Origin: Polyodon spathula
Lineage: Eukaryota > Chordata > Actinopteri > Acipenseriformes > Polyodontidae
Length of the DNA: 64,000 nucleotides
Assembly: GCF_017654505.1 (NCBI RefSeq)
Contig: NC_054570.1
Location: 854,074 to 918,073 of the forward strand
Reading direction: 5' to 3'
Shown: positions 40,170 through 52,961 of the stretch, piece by piece
How positions within the stretch are numbered: the first letter of the stretch is position 1
Layout: every line of letters begins with the position of its first letter
Made by a program: the position numbers and the translations under genes
Notes under the pieces: model-generated
The model's database searches: none
What the model was told of the DNA's origin: nothing
The model's input: only the letters and a program-made list of their open reading frames with translations

Positions 40170-43100
40170 ATGGAAAGGCGAGGTTCCTCTTCAGCAGTGC
40201 TGCTCATTCTAACGGGGCTGTGTGGTGAGTAGCGCAGCTCCACGAGTATTGAGCTGGTTATGCAATCTGTTTTCCAGAAGAAGAAAACAAAGGAAAAAAA
40301 TGGCATTTTCAAATCTATTGCTAAAAAATATCTTGTTGAAGTTCTTGGGTCTCAAACTTGGGATGACATTGTGCAAAGAATACCGTGATAATAACTGTAA
40401 TAAATATGGGGTCTATAGGTCTCTACTCTGACAGAGAGGCATAGCCGGAATTTAAAATACTAACGCATTAAAGTAACAACATTTGCAAACTGATTTGTAA
40501 ATACTTGGAAGGGAATTTTAAACTAAGTTCCTGTTATAAATCATTAATGACACGATCTATGTCTTATAAATTACAAGAGTTGACAGTTTATAATAATAAT
40601 AATAATAATAATTGTATAATGAAACCTGATGACATGTGTTATAAGAGCACACGTAAAATAATACAATTGTATTAAACAGTTATTGCTTAGTAATAATTTT
40701 AAACACTTTAAAAAACACATTTAGAAATGATAGAAATTATTAAACAAAACTGTGACCTTTCTATTAAATTTGGACTCTGGCCTTCTCTCCCTGTTCTTAT
40801 CAAATGTCTATTCACAGCTCTTTTGCATTTTTCATTGTGTGAAAGAGTCTTGCTTTATGTTAACATCCTACAATCCAGAATATCAGATCTCTGAGTAACC
40901 AGCAGCACAGTGGAGCTGCAGACTACATGACATTTCATTTAAAAGAGGAACAACAATAAAAGACGATGCTTCTTGTTTTCAACTCAAAACGAAAAGCAAA
41001 TATTCTAGCCGCCCAGGTGGAAAAATGTCCATTTGCACAGTTTGTACATTGGTAGTTCTCGGCGAAAACATGATGGTTTTTGGGGTATTATTTATATTAT
41101 TAATAATATTATTACTTTCTGTCTTTCTAGGTTCTGTGCATGGGCAGCAAAGTAAGTGCGTTTTTTAAACTGAATGTGATTGTTATGAGAAGAGTTTGGT
41201 TCCTGACACTTAACCACTTCATATGGTCTATCTACAACTAATCAGGAACCAGCAGTTTATCAATAGAATTGCATTCACATCCTGTTTTCACATCCGCTAT
41301 GACAGTAACAAATACTGAACACTGAAATCCTCAATTAAAGGGGGTCCAGCAATAATGTTAATAACCCTCACTAGACGTATTACAGTGGATTTTACTTTAC
41401 TTCCAGCCTTGTAAACCTACCCTTTCTGACATATTCATCTGAAAGCACGGTTTCAAAAGTGAGTCTTCTTTCACCCAGTGTAGTACCATACATCACATTA
41501 TAAAATTAAAATAAAGGGTTACTAGAACACGAGTTTCTTTCACATTTGAGACCTTTATAGTGAATGGAATTCCTCAACCGGTTCTGTATGGAACTGTTCT
41601 ATAAGCAACAACCGCTCTGAGACAGAATCTTGTCGACTCTCTCCCCCCGATCTCCAGACTGCAAATCCTGTTACCAGATGGACATGGGCACCATTATTGG
41701 GATCATCATTGGAGACATCATCCTCACCTTCCTCATCGCTCTCTCCGTCTTTTGCTTCGCCACCCGCATCAATGAGAGCCGCCTGGAGGCACTGAAAGGT
41801 GAGAGTTGCAGGGAGGGGTTTCAGAACTGTCTTGATATAGAAGGGCACTGAGAGGGAAGGACTGATGCAGAGAAAGGGTTATCCAGGTTCCCTTAGTGGG
41901 GCTCTTTACATAGTTTACACATGATCTACCCTTTGGGCTGTAATAAAGCCAGCACTTAGTGGCTATCCAGCACAGACAGCATGTTGACTGTGGCAACAGC
42001 CAATAAGCTTTGCACGCCTTTATTGTGCCTAAGCAATACTGTCTGGGAATCAAGACTTCCGCTAGGATTGAATTCCATATGGGTTGAAACAATTGAATGA
42101 TAGCAGATAGTGGCTCAGTGGCTTATGTCTTTCCCTGTCATTGTTGTTTACCATGCGCAGAGACAGTTTGCATGTAGTCTGATATTGGTGTGGCGAATGG
42201 GTACTGGAAGGAATCACCAGATCAGTGTTTGGGTTTGTTCCCCACCGTGATGCCTTTCTGCCAATGACAGCCTCATACAACTGTAGCTACCTCTGTGCTA
42301 GCATTGCCCGTTAGTAGAGAACCATTTCCATTGAAGATCATTGGGTATGGTTAGTCTCCTATACAAACACACACATTGTTATGAGGACTGGCATAGTGGA
42401 GGAAATACAACTCTCGGCTCCAGCACTGCGCCACTTCCTCCTGAAAGAACAACAAGCTCTTTCTTCCACTTTATGACCATTGGTCAACTCTGTATTCTCT
42501 GAATACGTGTTGCAATGTGCCCATTTCCTCTTACACAACACACAGGCAAGCAGAAAAAAGAAATATTTAATGCATAGTATTTCTACAATAAAAAAAAAAA
42601 ATGCTAAGCAACTAACTTAATTTTTGCTAACTGCTACATCATTTTATTACAGAAAATCCATATATAAAGCACATGATTACATTTTAAACCCAGAATGATG
42701 TGGTTTACTCAGATGAAAGCTTTAGCCAGAAAAAACAGCGCAGATGCTATCGCTAGACAGACAGATGTTTTCATCATGCAGTTTTCTGATAGACCTAAAA
42801 GCAGTCTCCAAGTAATAATGAAAGGTGTTTTTCTATGGCCACTCTGTTTTTTCCTGATGCTATCTTTCCCACTGGAAAACTAAGAAGATGAGGTCAGTCG
42901 GACAGCCAGGGCCAAGGGGAAAAGTGACATCAAGATGAAAGGAAAGGTGTCTGCAGACACAGAGTCCCCATACCAGGTGAGGGCAGCACTTACTAGGGTA
43001 TCGGGAGGGGTTTGGCTGCTGAGAATGTTCTTACTTTGAGTTGTAACTTTATACTTAATCCAGGACACAACACATCATGATCTGCAGGTCACAAGATCAC

Positions 43101-43961
43101 ACTTTAATCTACATGTGGTAACAGATTGCTCTATCTACAGCTATGGTTAAAAGTTTTGCATCACCTACAAATGTAGCCATAATAAAAATGAAAAGAAAAA
43201 CTATATGAACATAATTTAGATCTTTTATGTAACATCATGTAATCAAAAAACTACTAAATTATATCGCAAAAGTCTACCGGAAGCCATAATAGTAGTACAG
43301 TAGTTCATGTTAGATTTCAAAATGTTTAAATGTTACTTTTCCTTAAGTATATGGGAACTACAAAGCAGTATATAATTCAATATGTCAATGTAACATTATT
43401 CAGCAGGTTTCATTTAACTTTATGATGCAGAATTAGTTAATTAAACACAGAAAATGCTATGAAGGATTAAACTTTTACACTAGTTACATGTCTTTACAAT
43501 ATTATTTAACATGCTGTTCTTTTTTAATATTTGCTAAACCCTTTAACAGTTGTGCATTTAATATTTTTAGAAAGATAAAAAATCAACCATTGACTAATTA
43601 GTGAGAAGATAAGCCTTAATAAGAGATAGGTGGAGCAATAATTCAAGCCAAAATAAATTGCATCTCATTTGTCATTAAATAACCATTTAGTGGACTGCAA
43701 GTATCAATGCAAAGCTTTTGGTATCACAATACACACCTCAGATACACGATTAAAATGATCTTGTAAATAAAACAATCGCAGCGCATCACTAGAGTGCTTG
43801 CTTCACGACACTGACTCCTATGATCTCACATTTGATCTGGGTTCTTCGCACACTTGTTTCACACAGAGCTAATCTGTTAATCTAATATGTTTTTTTTTCT
43901 GTAGGAGCTTCAAAGACACAAACAAGACATCTACAGTGACCTGAGGCAATGCAACCAATAA
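40170..43961 (+). CDS. TYROBP: TYROBP (DAP12), ITAM signalling adaptor
   Basis: Five coding exons: 40170-40224, 41131-41151, 41658-41798, 42885-42976 and 43905-43961 (366 bp, 121 aa). The protein has a leader (MERRGSSSAVLLILTGLCG), a mini-ectodomain with CKSC cysteines, and a transmembrane helix with the invariant acidic residue (GIIIGDIILTFLIALSVF). The basic juxtamembrane region is followed by one ITAM: YQELQRHKQDIYSDL, i.e. YxxL-x7-YxxL. The ITAM is split by the last intron after YQ, and the preceding TESPYQ is identical to mammalian DAP12. The Asp pairs with Lys/Arg of NK and myeloid receptors, and the phosphorylated ITAM recruits SYK/ZAP70. It follows HCST in the same orientation about 3.5 kb downstream; in mammals the two genes are immediate neighbours. 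Confidence 0.95.
43136..43450 (+). mobile_element. Tc1/mariner-type MITE, copy B
   Basis: Located in TYROBP intron 4. It starts with tacagctatggttaaaagtt ttgcatcacct and shares internal landmarks with the intact copy at 50601 (aaaagtctaccggaagccat, ataattcaatatg, gcaggtttcattt). The right terminal repeat is lost. Confidence 0.8.
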
Positions 43962-44321
43962 GGAGAAAAAGCAAATAAATAAAATAAGATCAATTTCTCT
44001 GCATAATCAATTTTTAGATTTGCCCTGTGCAAGCAACAGGGCTTCCCATGCTCATTTATAGTGTTATCAGGTAGTTTTTTTGTGTGATAGCAGGTGGCAA
44101 AAAACAAAGCTTGACTTTTCATTTATTGCAATGTTTTACTTGCTCTCTTTAGACTCTGCAGAGCTTGTCTTGAAAGCAGTCCCGAGATTGAAAATCTCAC
44201 ACCCATACAATGTACTTTTCTATGCCAATATGAGTAAGTACTATGTCTTTAGTGCGTGTATAAACCTGTAAAACTGCTCAGTTGGAAGAGAAACATTTAA
44301 ATTAACAACGTATAAATGTTC

Positions 44322-44327
44322 AATAAA
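44322..44327 (+). terminator. TYROBP: Possible TYROBP polyadenylation signal
   Basis: AATAAA lies 361 bp past the stop. A closer run with AATAAA also exists near 43975, so the true site is uncertain. Confidence 0.4.
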
Positions 44328-46178
44328 TGAACCTCACACTTTGCATTTTACTAATTTTGTAACAAGCTAAGGAAACACAAAGACACTTTTAAAGGAACAG
44401 TAGCCCTAGTTCCAGGAGACCAGGACTTTGAGGCAACCTTGCTATATGTGTGCCATGGAGTGCCTGAAACCAGCCTCTTTGCATTTGATTAACACCAAGT
44501 CAGCACACTTTAATCGGACTGTTTTATTTTATAATGAGAATAGTCAGTAAATGTTGCATATTCCTTTAAAAATCTTTTTAGATCTTTGCTCCTGTACATA
44601 CACAGAACAGAGAAATAGGGAGGCTTGTGCTTCCTGTTGCAAAATATTATTTATAAAGCAACACTGTTCCCTTTTCTTCTGTGAAGACAAGTTTCCATTC
44701 CCTGTACTCAATCCAAGAGGAACTTGGCAGTCATAAAATAAATATACATATAATAAAACAAATCATCTTTTCCACGTCATGTCTTCACTCATCATCCCCC
44801 AACTGTCAAGAAAGCAGAACATCTTGTCTAACTTGTGGGTCTTCAGTCTGCCTGAGGCAGAAGCAAGCTGACATTCAGATTGGGCATTTGGAATTGGGGA
44901 TAAGACAGGGGATAAATTCCCTTTCACAAGCAATCTAAATATAAAAACGCCAGGGTGTCCCACTTAAACGATTTAAACAAAGCTGGTTTTTATTTAGATT
45001 GGCCATGTCACGTTCGATTGGATTAGTTGTGAGAAAGTAAGCTCTTGTAGTTTGATCACTTATAAAATGCAGATAAACTTGTCAGTGTAGATACACTGTG
45101 GAGAATGTGTGTCCGGTATAGGGTTTGGAGGCTGGCCCTGGGCTATAGTGATCTGTCTTCAAAGAAATATGTTGGGGTTGTTGAATAAGGCAAAATGATT
45201 CAGGCATTGCCCGAAACAAAAAAATAAATACATTTAAACATTTCTCAGGGATGGTCCAATGGAACTGTAGCTAGTTTGATTTATTCATTGAATTGTGTCT
45301 GAGGGAGCAATACAGCTGAGTTTTCTCCCCACATACACAATGTGTTCACATAGCTTTATCAAGGTTGGGTGTTAACCAGTAGAGTTTTGTCCAGATGCCA
45401 AGGCAATCTTGTATGTGTTCTTTGTCCTTGTCAAGTATAAAGTGACTGCAAATATTAGTCAGACAGCAGTTCTGCATGTCAATAGTTGTACATTCTGTGC
45501 ATGACACACAATCCCAGTAAACACGGACTGGCCAGAAACAGAGAATAGCCCTATTAAGGAGTTAGTCCACATTATTATGAAAGGTCATTTTACAGCTGAA
45601 TTTGCTGGTTGGGATGAGGAATCTCAATTTAATTCAATTTTACTTCTACGGCTGCCCAATACATTTACATTGCAATTTTCCGCTGCTGTTTGCAGCTGTC
45701 AGAGTTTAGCATTTGTTCTGATCACACAAGCAAGAGGCTTAATAATCAACATCCCCTATTCCAATGCGCTTGGTGAAGGTGCTGTAAATAACTTTTTGTG
45801 CACTCGCTAGCTGATCAAAAGATAACCAATGAAAATGATAAACCATTTTTATATGAGATGTATTGTGTGCTTTATTTTTTTATTTTTAGCTCTGGATCCT
45901 GTTAGAAAAAAGAATGATCTACCTGGCTGTTGATTGATTTTATTTGGTCTCTGCAATAAGCCACAGTCTGTAGATTTTAGATCTACACATTCATACCAAA
46001 ATTGGATTCACCTTGCAAAAAATTAAAAGAAAAAAAAACTATAAACACATTTACAGAAATGAAAATAAAATACTTTCTATTGTAGTCTGAAGTTGTTTCT
46101 TATTATTTCTTTTACAATTGTAGAATTGTAGAAGGGTGCTTTTTCCTTTCAGGCAAAATTATCATTTGGATGTGTTTC

Positions 46179-46218
<40 letters not shown>

Positions 46219-49200
46219 CCTGACTTGCCACATGAGCTGCAGTAATGGTCGTTATAGTATTTTGGCGGTTTTATGAAGCGGTTTCAAGGAACCTTCTGTG
46301 AGGGCCGGCTGTTTCATTAAAGCCTGTGTTGATTAATGAAGCTATCCAGAGGGTTCAATCTTTTTCAAAGCGCTGCTCAACTTAAAACATGATTATAAAC
46401 ATTCTTCAAAAAACATTCCTTCAAAAAAAAAAAAAAAAGATAAAACAGTCTGTAAAGTCTATGTCTTTTCACTGTAGTTGAAGCAGCGTACATGATAGCC
46501 ATATTTTATATCATCAACTTGTTTCAATTAAATTTATTAAAATAACCTCCGCTCATCTCGCTGGGATTAGCTATTATTCCTATGGTGATCAACATGAATT
46601 CATTACAAATCTATATACATTTTCTGGACAAAAATAAACACTATCTTTTAATAGATCGCTGCTGCCCCCTATTGTGCAACCCCAGAAACTGCAATGTTAC
46701 ATTGCTCAACTAAACTGAAGTACTGAGCACAAAAGCAGGGTGAAGGGGTTTAACTATGCGTTAGACCACTGGCACAATCAGACGATACATCATACCCTTT
46801 GTAAGGACACTGCGGATGACAGAATGCTTTCATTCACTCTTTAAATGTAGAGAAGCTAGAACACCACAATGCTCTTTTTACTCCCTTTCAAATAAACTTC
46901 TGGCAAGAAGCGGTATGACTGTAAACCGATTACACGCTGGGCCGTTTCGTCATTTACTAGCCATAAACTTGCGCAACACATATACACGCCTGCTTTTCCC
47001 TTCTCCAGGCAAGAAGTATATGTACTGAGGGAGAGGTATTAATTAATCGATATTCAACTGGAACATGTATTTCTGGTTGTATCACTCATGTTGCTTGGTA
47101 ACCTATCGTATAAAAAATCGTATCTTTAATGGACGAGAATGAAAACCACGTCATAAAACCAGCTCATTTTCTGTTAACAATTAAAAAAAAAAAAAAAACA
47201 CAATAGCGACGTCTTGTTTCTAACGATAAACTGTTTTAAATCTGGAGTCAAGTTTGCAGTTAGCCTCCTGGCTCCCTGTCAGAAACCTGTTGCTCCAATG
47301 CAAACTGTGAGTGGAAGACAAGAGGAGCAGCAGAGCTACGAAAGTGTTGCATTTAAAAGAAAAAAAAACCCGTTTGTTTGTCAGTAACAATCGCTCCAGG
47401 AGTTTTTACTGAAACTAAGCTTAACATTATCTTGCATATCTTGCAACTTTTGTTGTAAAACAATTGGGCTAATAGGGCTTTCATATTTTAGCAGTCAGTT
47501 GTCAGATCTTAACTAAAGAATGAAACCGCAGTTGCAGTTTAAGTGCTTTTAAAGGTTTGTTAAACCATCCAGTCCATTTGAGGTTTAAATGGACCTGCTT
47601 GATCAAATCAAGTTACTTTGCAGGAAGGACACCCCAAGGTAGCTAATTAAATAGTTTTGATGTATAATACTGTAAATACAGCTGGGTATATTAGTGCATT
47701 CAATTAGCTTGCTGGTCTCCTGCTTTGGAGTGGAGCTGCATTCCATAGTACTAGAGCGATCTGCTGTGTTAAATGAGTTAATAAAATCATTGAGGAATCT
47801 CAAAATATGAAGAGAGAACTGGTAACCAAAAGTGTTTTTGTATTTTATATTTCAACTGTATCAGCCTCACCTACAGCAAGCATTCTTTACTTACTTGACT
47901 GTCATCTGAATATTATGTTTTCACAACCGCATAAATGTATGATCAGAGCCAAGTTTAGGAACAGGCAATGTGGGGTGTGGCACTGTCACCACAGTCCACA
48001 CTAGCAAAGTAAAAAATAAATATGTACTTCAGGTGATCTATAAATGTATTGTTTTAAAGCATCACCACTTAGTTCTTAATCCGCACACTGGAAGAGAAAT
48101 TAAGTAATACCTCTTTATTGGCTCATTCAGCCTCTGCTCTCGAGGTGTAAAGAGGCAGTGGGTTTGGTGGTGGGATCGGAGGACGCCCCCTGACATCAGT
48201 TCTCGTGGGGGACTGCTGCAGTGAGGGAATGTACTTGGACAAAGAGTACGTACCCGAGATCAACTGTTTTTTCTGTTTTGTTTTTTTGTTTAATAAATAT
48301 TCATAACTCCCAAGTCCAGTTTTCATCAATGTCAAATGAAAATCTGCTTGGCTACATTACACAGTGAAGGCTCAGTGACTCTCTAGCCTGGCACGTCTTC
48401 ATGATAACCCCCTACTCCTAGGCACTGCTCCCACACACTCTGCAAACTATACAATGGGCCTGGAGGTTCACATCACAGGAATGTGCCACAGGGGAATGCT
48501 TTAGCAAACTGATGTATTATATTGTGCAACAGAGGCTTTACTTCTGGACTGCAGAAAATTTTAAATTCAATGTGTGGTATAGTATTTCATGTATTCGTGT
48601 TTGAGAAACCGGTACATCAAGATAGCCCTTACTAATTCAACTTAATGTTTCAACGGATCACTGCTTATACTTGGCACAGCTCCTTACAGTTTATTCTGCT
48701 ATCCAGTAATGCATGGGTACTGTTTTTACAATGTCTACATTTCAATGTATGAGTAAGACAAGATGATGGAAAGCAAAACCTTACATGGAAGGATTAAGCT
48801 TTCAGCCAAGCAAAGCCTTCAAATGTTTCAGTATTTTATTTTTTTTACCTACAGAGTTCAATAATTTCAATATTTTTTTTTATTTTTTTGAACATGATTT
48901 TAAAATGCATCATTTCATTTTATTTGATGATATGTTTTAGAATTGATGGAGATGCTGATTAGGTAGATTTTGGCCTGCTTTTCCAGTTTTTCCACATCAT
49001 TACTCATCAGCCTGAAGGGATCAGGTAAATATCTCATTTCTTGACAAGTGATTTCTATATAACAAAGAAGCACAAGCAACTAAATCCAATCCAACTAAAT
49101 TCACCTAGTTTCTTCATCCTTACATAATACATTGAAGCAGTGAGTACTGTAGCTTCAAATCTCTTTTTCAAAGGGAGTTTTTATTGTTATTTTGTACAGT

Positions 49201-50600
49201 CCTCGTTTTTTTAAGATGTTTGTAACTGTTATAAGTGGTTATTTTTTTATCTAAACTTTTTGAGAAAGTCAGCGTTTAAAGTATGTTTGACCCGAGTCTA
49301 GTTGCCATCCACAGATAAAAATAATGACCATCTAGCAAACACCTACTGCACTCTGTGTTGCTTGAAATATTAAAATTAAGCTGTAGTTTTTTGGAAAGTT
49401 AATCAGAATGTTAGTTTTATCAAAGGTTATCAGGCTTCTATGGGGCAGTCAGTCAAACAGCACTATTCTGACGTTTCCTGAAAACTGTCTTTTAGAAGCA
49501 CAATAATCAATGCTGAAATCACTTATCTATTTATAAATAGGAAATAAAAGAATAATGAACAAAGAGAAAAAAACAAAAAGGGCTGATTAATAACTCCAAC
49601 TCAAATTGCATTTAAAAGAAAAGTATTGTGTAACATTTCCAATGAATCTGCCTTAAGAATATAGGTCACAACTTGTTCTCAGCATTGTGATTGAGGCTTG
49701 GCCCTGCTGATTAAATAACCGATTTAACCTTTTCTGATTTGCATGTTTCTTTAAAACTTAAAAGGCAGCAGGATATCACCATGGTTATGTTAAATCACAG
49801 CTATTAATATTACACGTAAATTTAGCTGTTACTGTAGGTGTAAAACAGAGCGGTTTTGCTGTTTTGCTGTTTTTTTATTGAAAAAGAAAATGCAACTGTT
49901 ACAGAAACAGCAAGATGCAGGTCGGGCACATACAAGTATTTTTTGCAATCTTACATTCTTGTGGTGTTCCACTCCTACTTCGGTTCAGGAGTTCCACCCC
50001 TTCTAGGAAAGTGTTGGTATTTAAGAGGCATGGGCATCCAGACCAATAGGTGCACCTGCAGGTAAGACAAACTTTTTCTACCCTTTCTCAACCTTCATGT
50101 ATCATTATTATCATTAGGGTTAAAGTACTTTATAGAAGGGTCTGCTTTTAATGCAAACATACAGACACATAAATCAGATAGCCATAAAAAAAACTACAAT
50201 TAAAAATGATGTGGAGGGAAAATTCACAACCATGTCAGTTTTCAGCTGGTATTAGGAAGCAATAATAGTTGCAAACAATAATAATAACAATGTTGCAAAT
50301 GAAAGTGTGGGTCACCAGGGTTGAACAGGACACCCCTCAAAGAAAGAAAGAAATACCCCTTATATATTTAATTGTTGTTATTATTTTTATTATAATTGGG
50401 TTGTTTATTAAAGAGATGTTTTAACTTTACTGTTTGTTAAACAGGTTGTTCACCTATTTTAGAAAGGATTCAAAGTCTTTTTTGCTCTCATTTTTACAAA
50501 GGCCCGTTTAACCTAAGAGAAGCTTTATATAAAACAAGGCTCCTCAAACTCAATGTATTTCTTAAAGTTCAGTGAATATTAATTTGGGATGCAAAACATG

Positions 50601-50946
50601 TACAGCTGTGGCCAAAAGTTTTACATCACCTAGAATTTTAGGGCTGAGACATAATTAAACAATAAATCTTATAAAAAATAAAAAAAAACAACTACATCAA
50701 CATAGTTACATATTTTATTTATCGTATAATCAAAAAAAATACAAAATGATTTTGGAAGTCTACCGAAATCCATAATAGTAGTATTCAATTTCTGTCAGTT
50801 ATTCATAATGTATCTGGAAAACTGCAAAGCGGTGTATAATTCAATATGGTAACGTAACATTAATCAGCAAGTTTCATTTGACTTTATGAAGCAAAATTAG
50901 TTAATTCTACAGGGTGATGCAAAACTTTTGGCCAAAGCTGTGTGTA
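50601..50946 (+). mobile_element. Intact Tc1/mariner-type MITE, copy C
   Basis: About 346 bp bounded by TA target-site duplications. The terminal inverted repeats are acagctgtggccaaaagttt (left) and the reverse complement of aaaacttttggccaaagctgtgt minus small mismatches (right), extending through tacatcacct / agggtgatgc. There is no transposase, so it is non-autonomous. Degraded relatives lie in FXYD1 intron 3 and TYROBP intron 4. Confidence 0.88.
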
Positions 50947-51581
50947 TTATAGCATGAATCATATAAAAAAGCATATATACCTCTGAGGATATTGTGATGT
51001 ATTCTGACCTTTTCAGCCGGAGTCCGTGTTGTTCTTTCAGACAGGTGTCTGTCTCTTTAATTTTTACACGATACAATGGAAGGGCTCTTTAAACACTGTG
51101 GCGTACGTTTATTAGCAAACTGATGTTTCAAACAAACAAAAACACAAAACAAAACCTAGCCCTTCTTTAGGCGCTAACTAAACTGGTTAATAGTAGTGCT
51201 ATCTAATGCAGGGCAGGGTAAGCCTGTTCCCCTGTTTAAATTAATACCATAAATCACCTAATCTAAATCACATTCAAGCACTTTTGTCAGAACCCGTACC
51301 TTTGTTTCGTTAACAGAAAACTCTTTCTTTGTCCGACATACCTTTCCACTGTTCAGTTTCTTTTCTCTCTCTCCCCTGAACACACCAACTGAAAACCTTT
51401 TTAACCCCAACTTGATCACTCGCATCTGATCAGCATTTGCCCATTAACTATACAATTAAGCAATTGTTACATTAACTATACAATTAAGCAATTGTTACAT
51501 TTGTCATCATACAATGTGTGTGGCTATCCCCAGGGTCCAAAAGCCTCCAAATTGACGTTTGGTACATACACATCATCACAA

Positions 51582-51642
51582 TATATAGATATATATATAT
51601 ATAGATAGATATATATATAGATATAGATATAGATAGATAGAT

Positions 51643-51721
<79 letters not shown>

Positions 51722-51726
51722 TATAG

Positions 51727-51754
<28 letters not shown>
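51582..51754. repeat. (TA/GATA)n(CA)n microsatellite
   Basis: Compound tract of TA and GATA units ending in about 13 CA units. Confidence 0.95.
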
Positions 51755-51758
<4 letters not shown>

Positions 51759-52586
51759 GTTTAACACTACAATGTAGTAAAATTCCATTGGAACTGAAGT
51801 TTAATATTACATTTAATAGAATGTTCTAACTTTGGTGAACAATGAGCAGTATGGTAAACCCTTGCTCTCAATTGTAAAAACAATTCTTTGTATGAATGTT
51901 TCATGATTTTTTTTTGTTTTATTTTTAAGATTGCATATTTTAAAACCTATGTAGATACAAACGATCAGCGTTGTTTTACTAATTTTGCTAGAATTACTGA
52001 GTCTGCACTCTTTGCATTAACATGTCTAATACAAGGTGGTAAAACCCAGAAGTCGTGCATGGAACACCTCCACCCAACTGGTGTACTTTATAATGAAAAA
52101 GCAAGGAAATTCATTGCATAAAACAATGCTAATGCAGCAGTCAAGCCATTCCCACCTCCACACAAGCAGCCAAAGAAACCACACAACATAAGCTTGCGAG
52201 ACAAGGTTGTTTGCATGCTCAAAAAGCTCTTCTTTTAGACTTAGTGTGTTTGTTTCTTGTTTTTGTTTCAGCAAATAATGCATTTTGTTTTAAAAATCAG
52301 ATGCATATAATTATTAGCAGTCTAATAAAGAGGAGATTTTTGAGGGTGCGACCAACCTTGGCCCCAGTCTCTTGTTCCATTCCTGTAAAACTATTGTTAG
52401 TAACCAATTTATTTAAAAAGCTAGACCTAAATTAAAACCTGGTCTCATTTATTACATTCTTTGAGTTATTTCATGCTGTGATATGCTGGATGAGGATTGA
52501 TAATTGCAAAGTCAGAATTTTTTTTTTTATTTTATTTTTTTTTTAAACTTACCATTCACCAAGTGTTTCTTAAAATAATGCAGAAT

Positions 52587-52591
52587 TATTA

Positions 52592-52676
<85 letters not shown>
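52587..52676. repeat. (TTA)n(GTA)n microsatellite
   Basis: Trinucleotide run that switches from TTA to GTA at about 52647. Confidence 0.95.
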
Positions 52677-52961
52677 TTTTATGTTTAATTTCTAATTGTT
52701 TAATGACCTCTGACACTGGTTGTATTTAAAAAATGTTTATTTTATCTTCTGGGTAAGTCATGTCACAAGGTGTTACAAGGATAATCGGTTTCTGTTTTGA
52801 GACCTTGGAATTTAAGTTAGACTAAATGCTCTTATCATTATGACATCTCCCAATGTGACATTGCTGTAGGCAGTTAGGGGGCTTTTCTTTATAAATGCTA
52901 CGTTTATTTTCTAAGAATAGCTTCTCTGACTGCTGTTTTAATGTAATGATCTCTTGCAGAA

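Larger units (their letters stand above)
43962..52961. other. ~9-kb gene-poor interval, TYROBP to FCGBP-like
   Basis: No exon could be supported. It contains (TTA)n at 46180-46216, an A-run at 46424-46438, MITE copy C (50601-50946), a TA/CA tract (51582-51754) and (TTA)n(GTA)n (52587-52676). Scattered ORFs of 60-90 codons show no family features. The last few hundred bases should include the promoter of the FCGBP-like gene. Confidence 0.55.
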
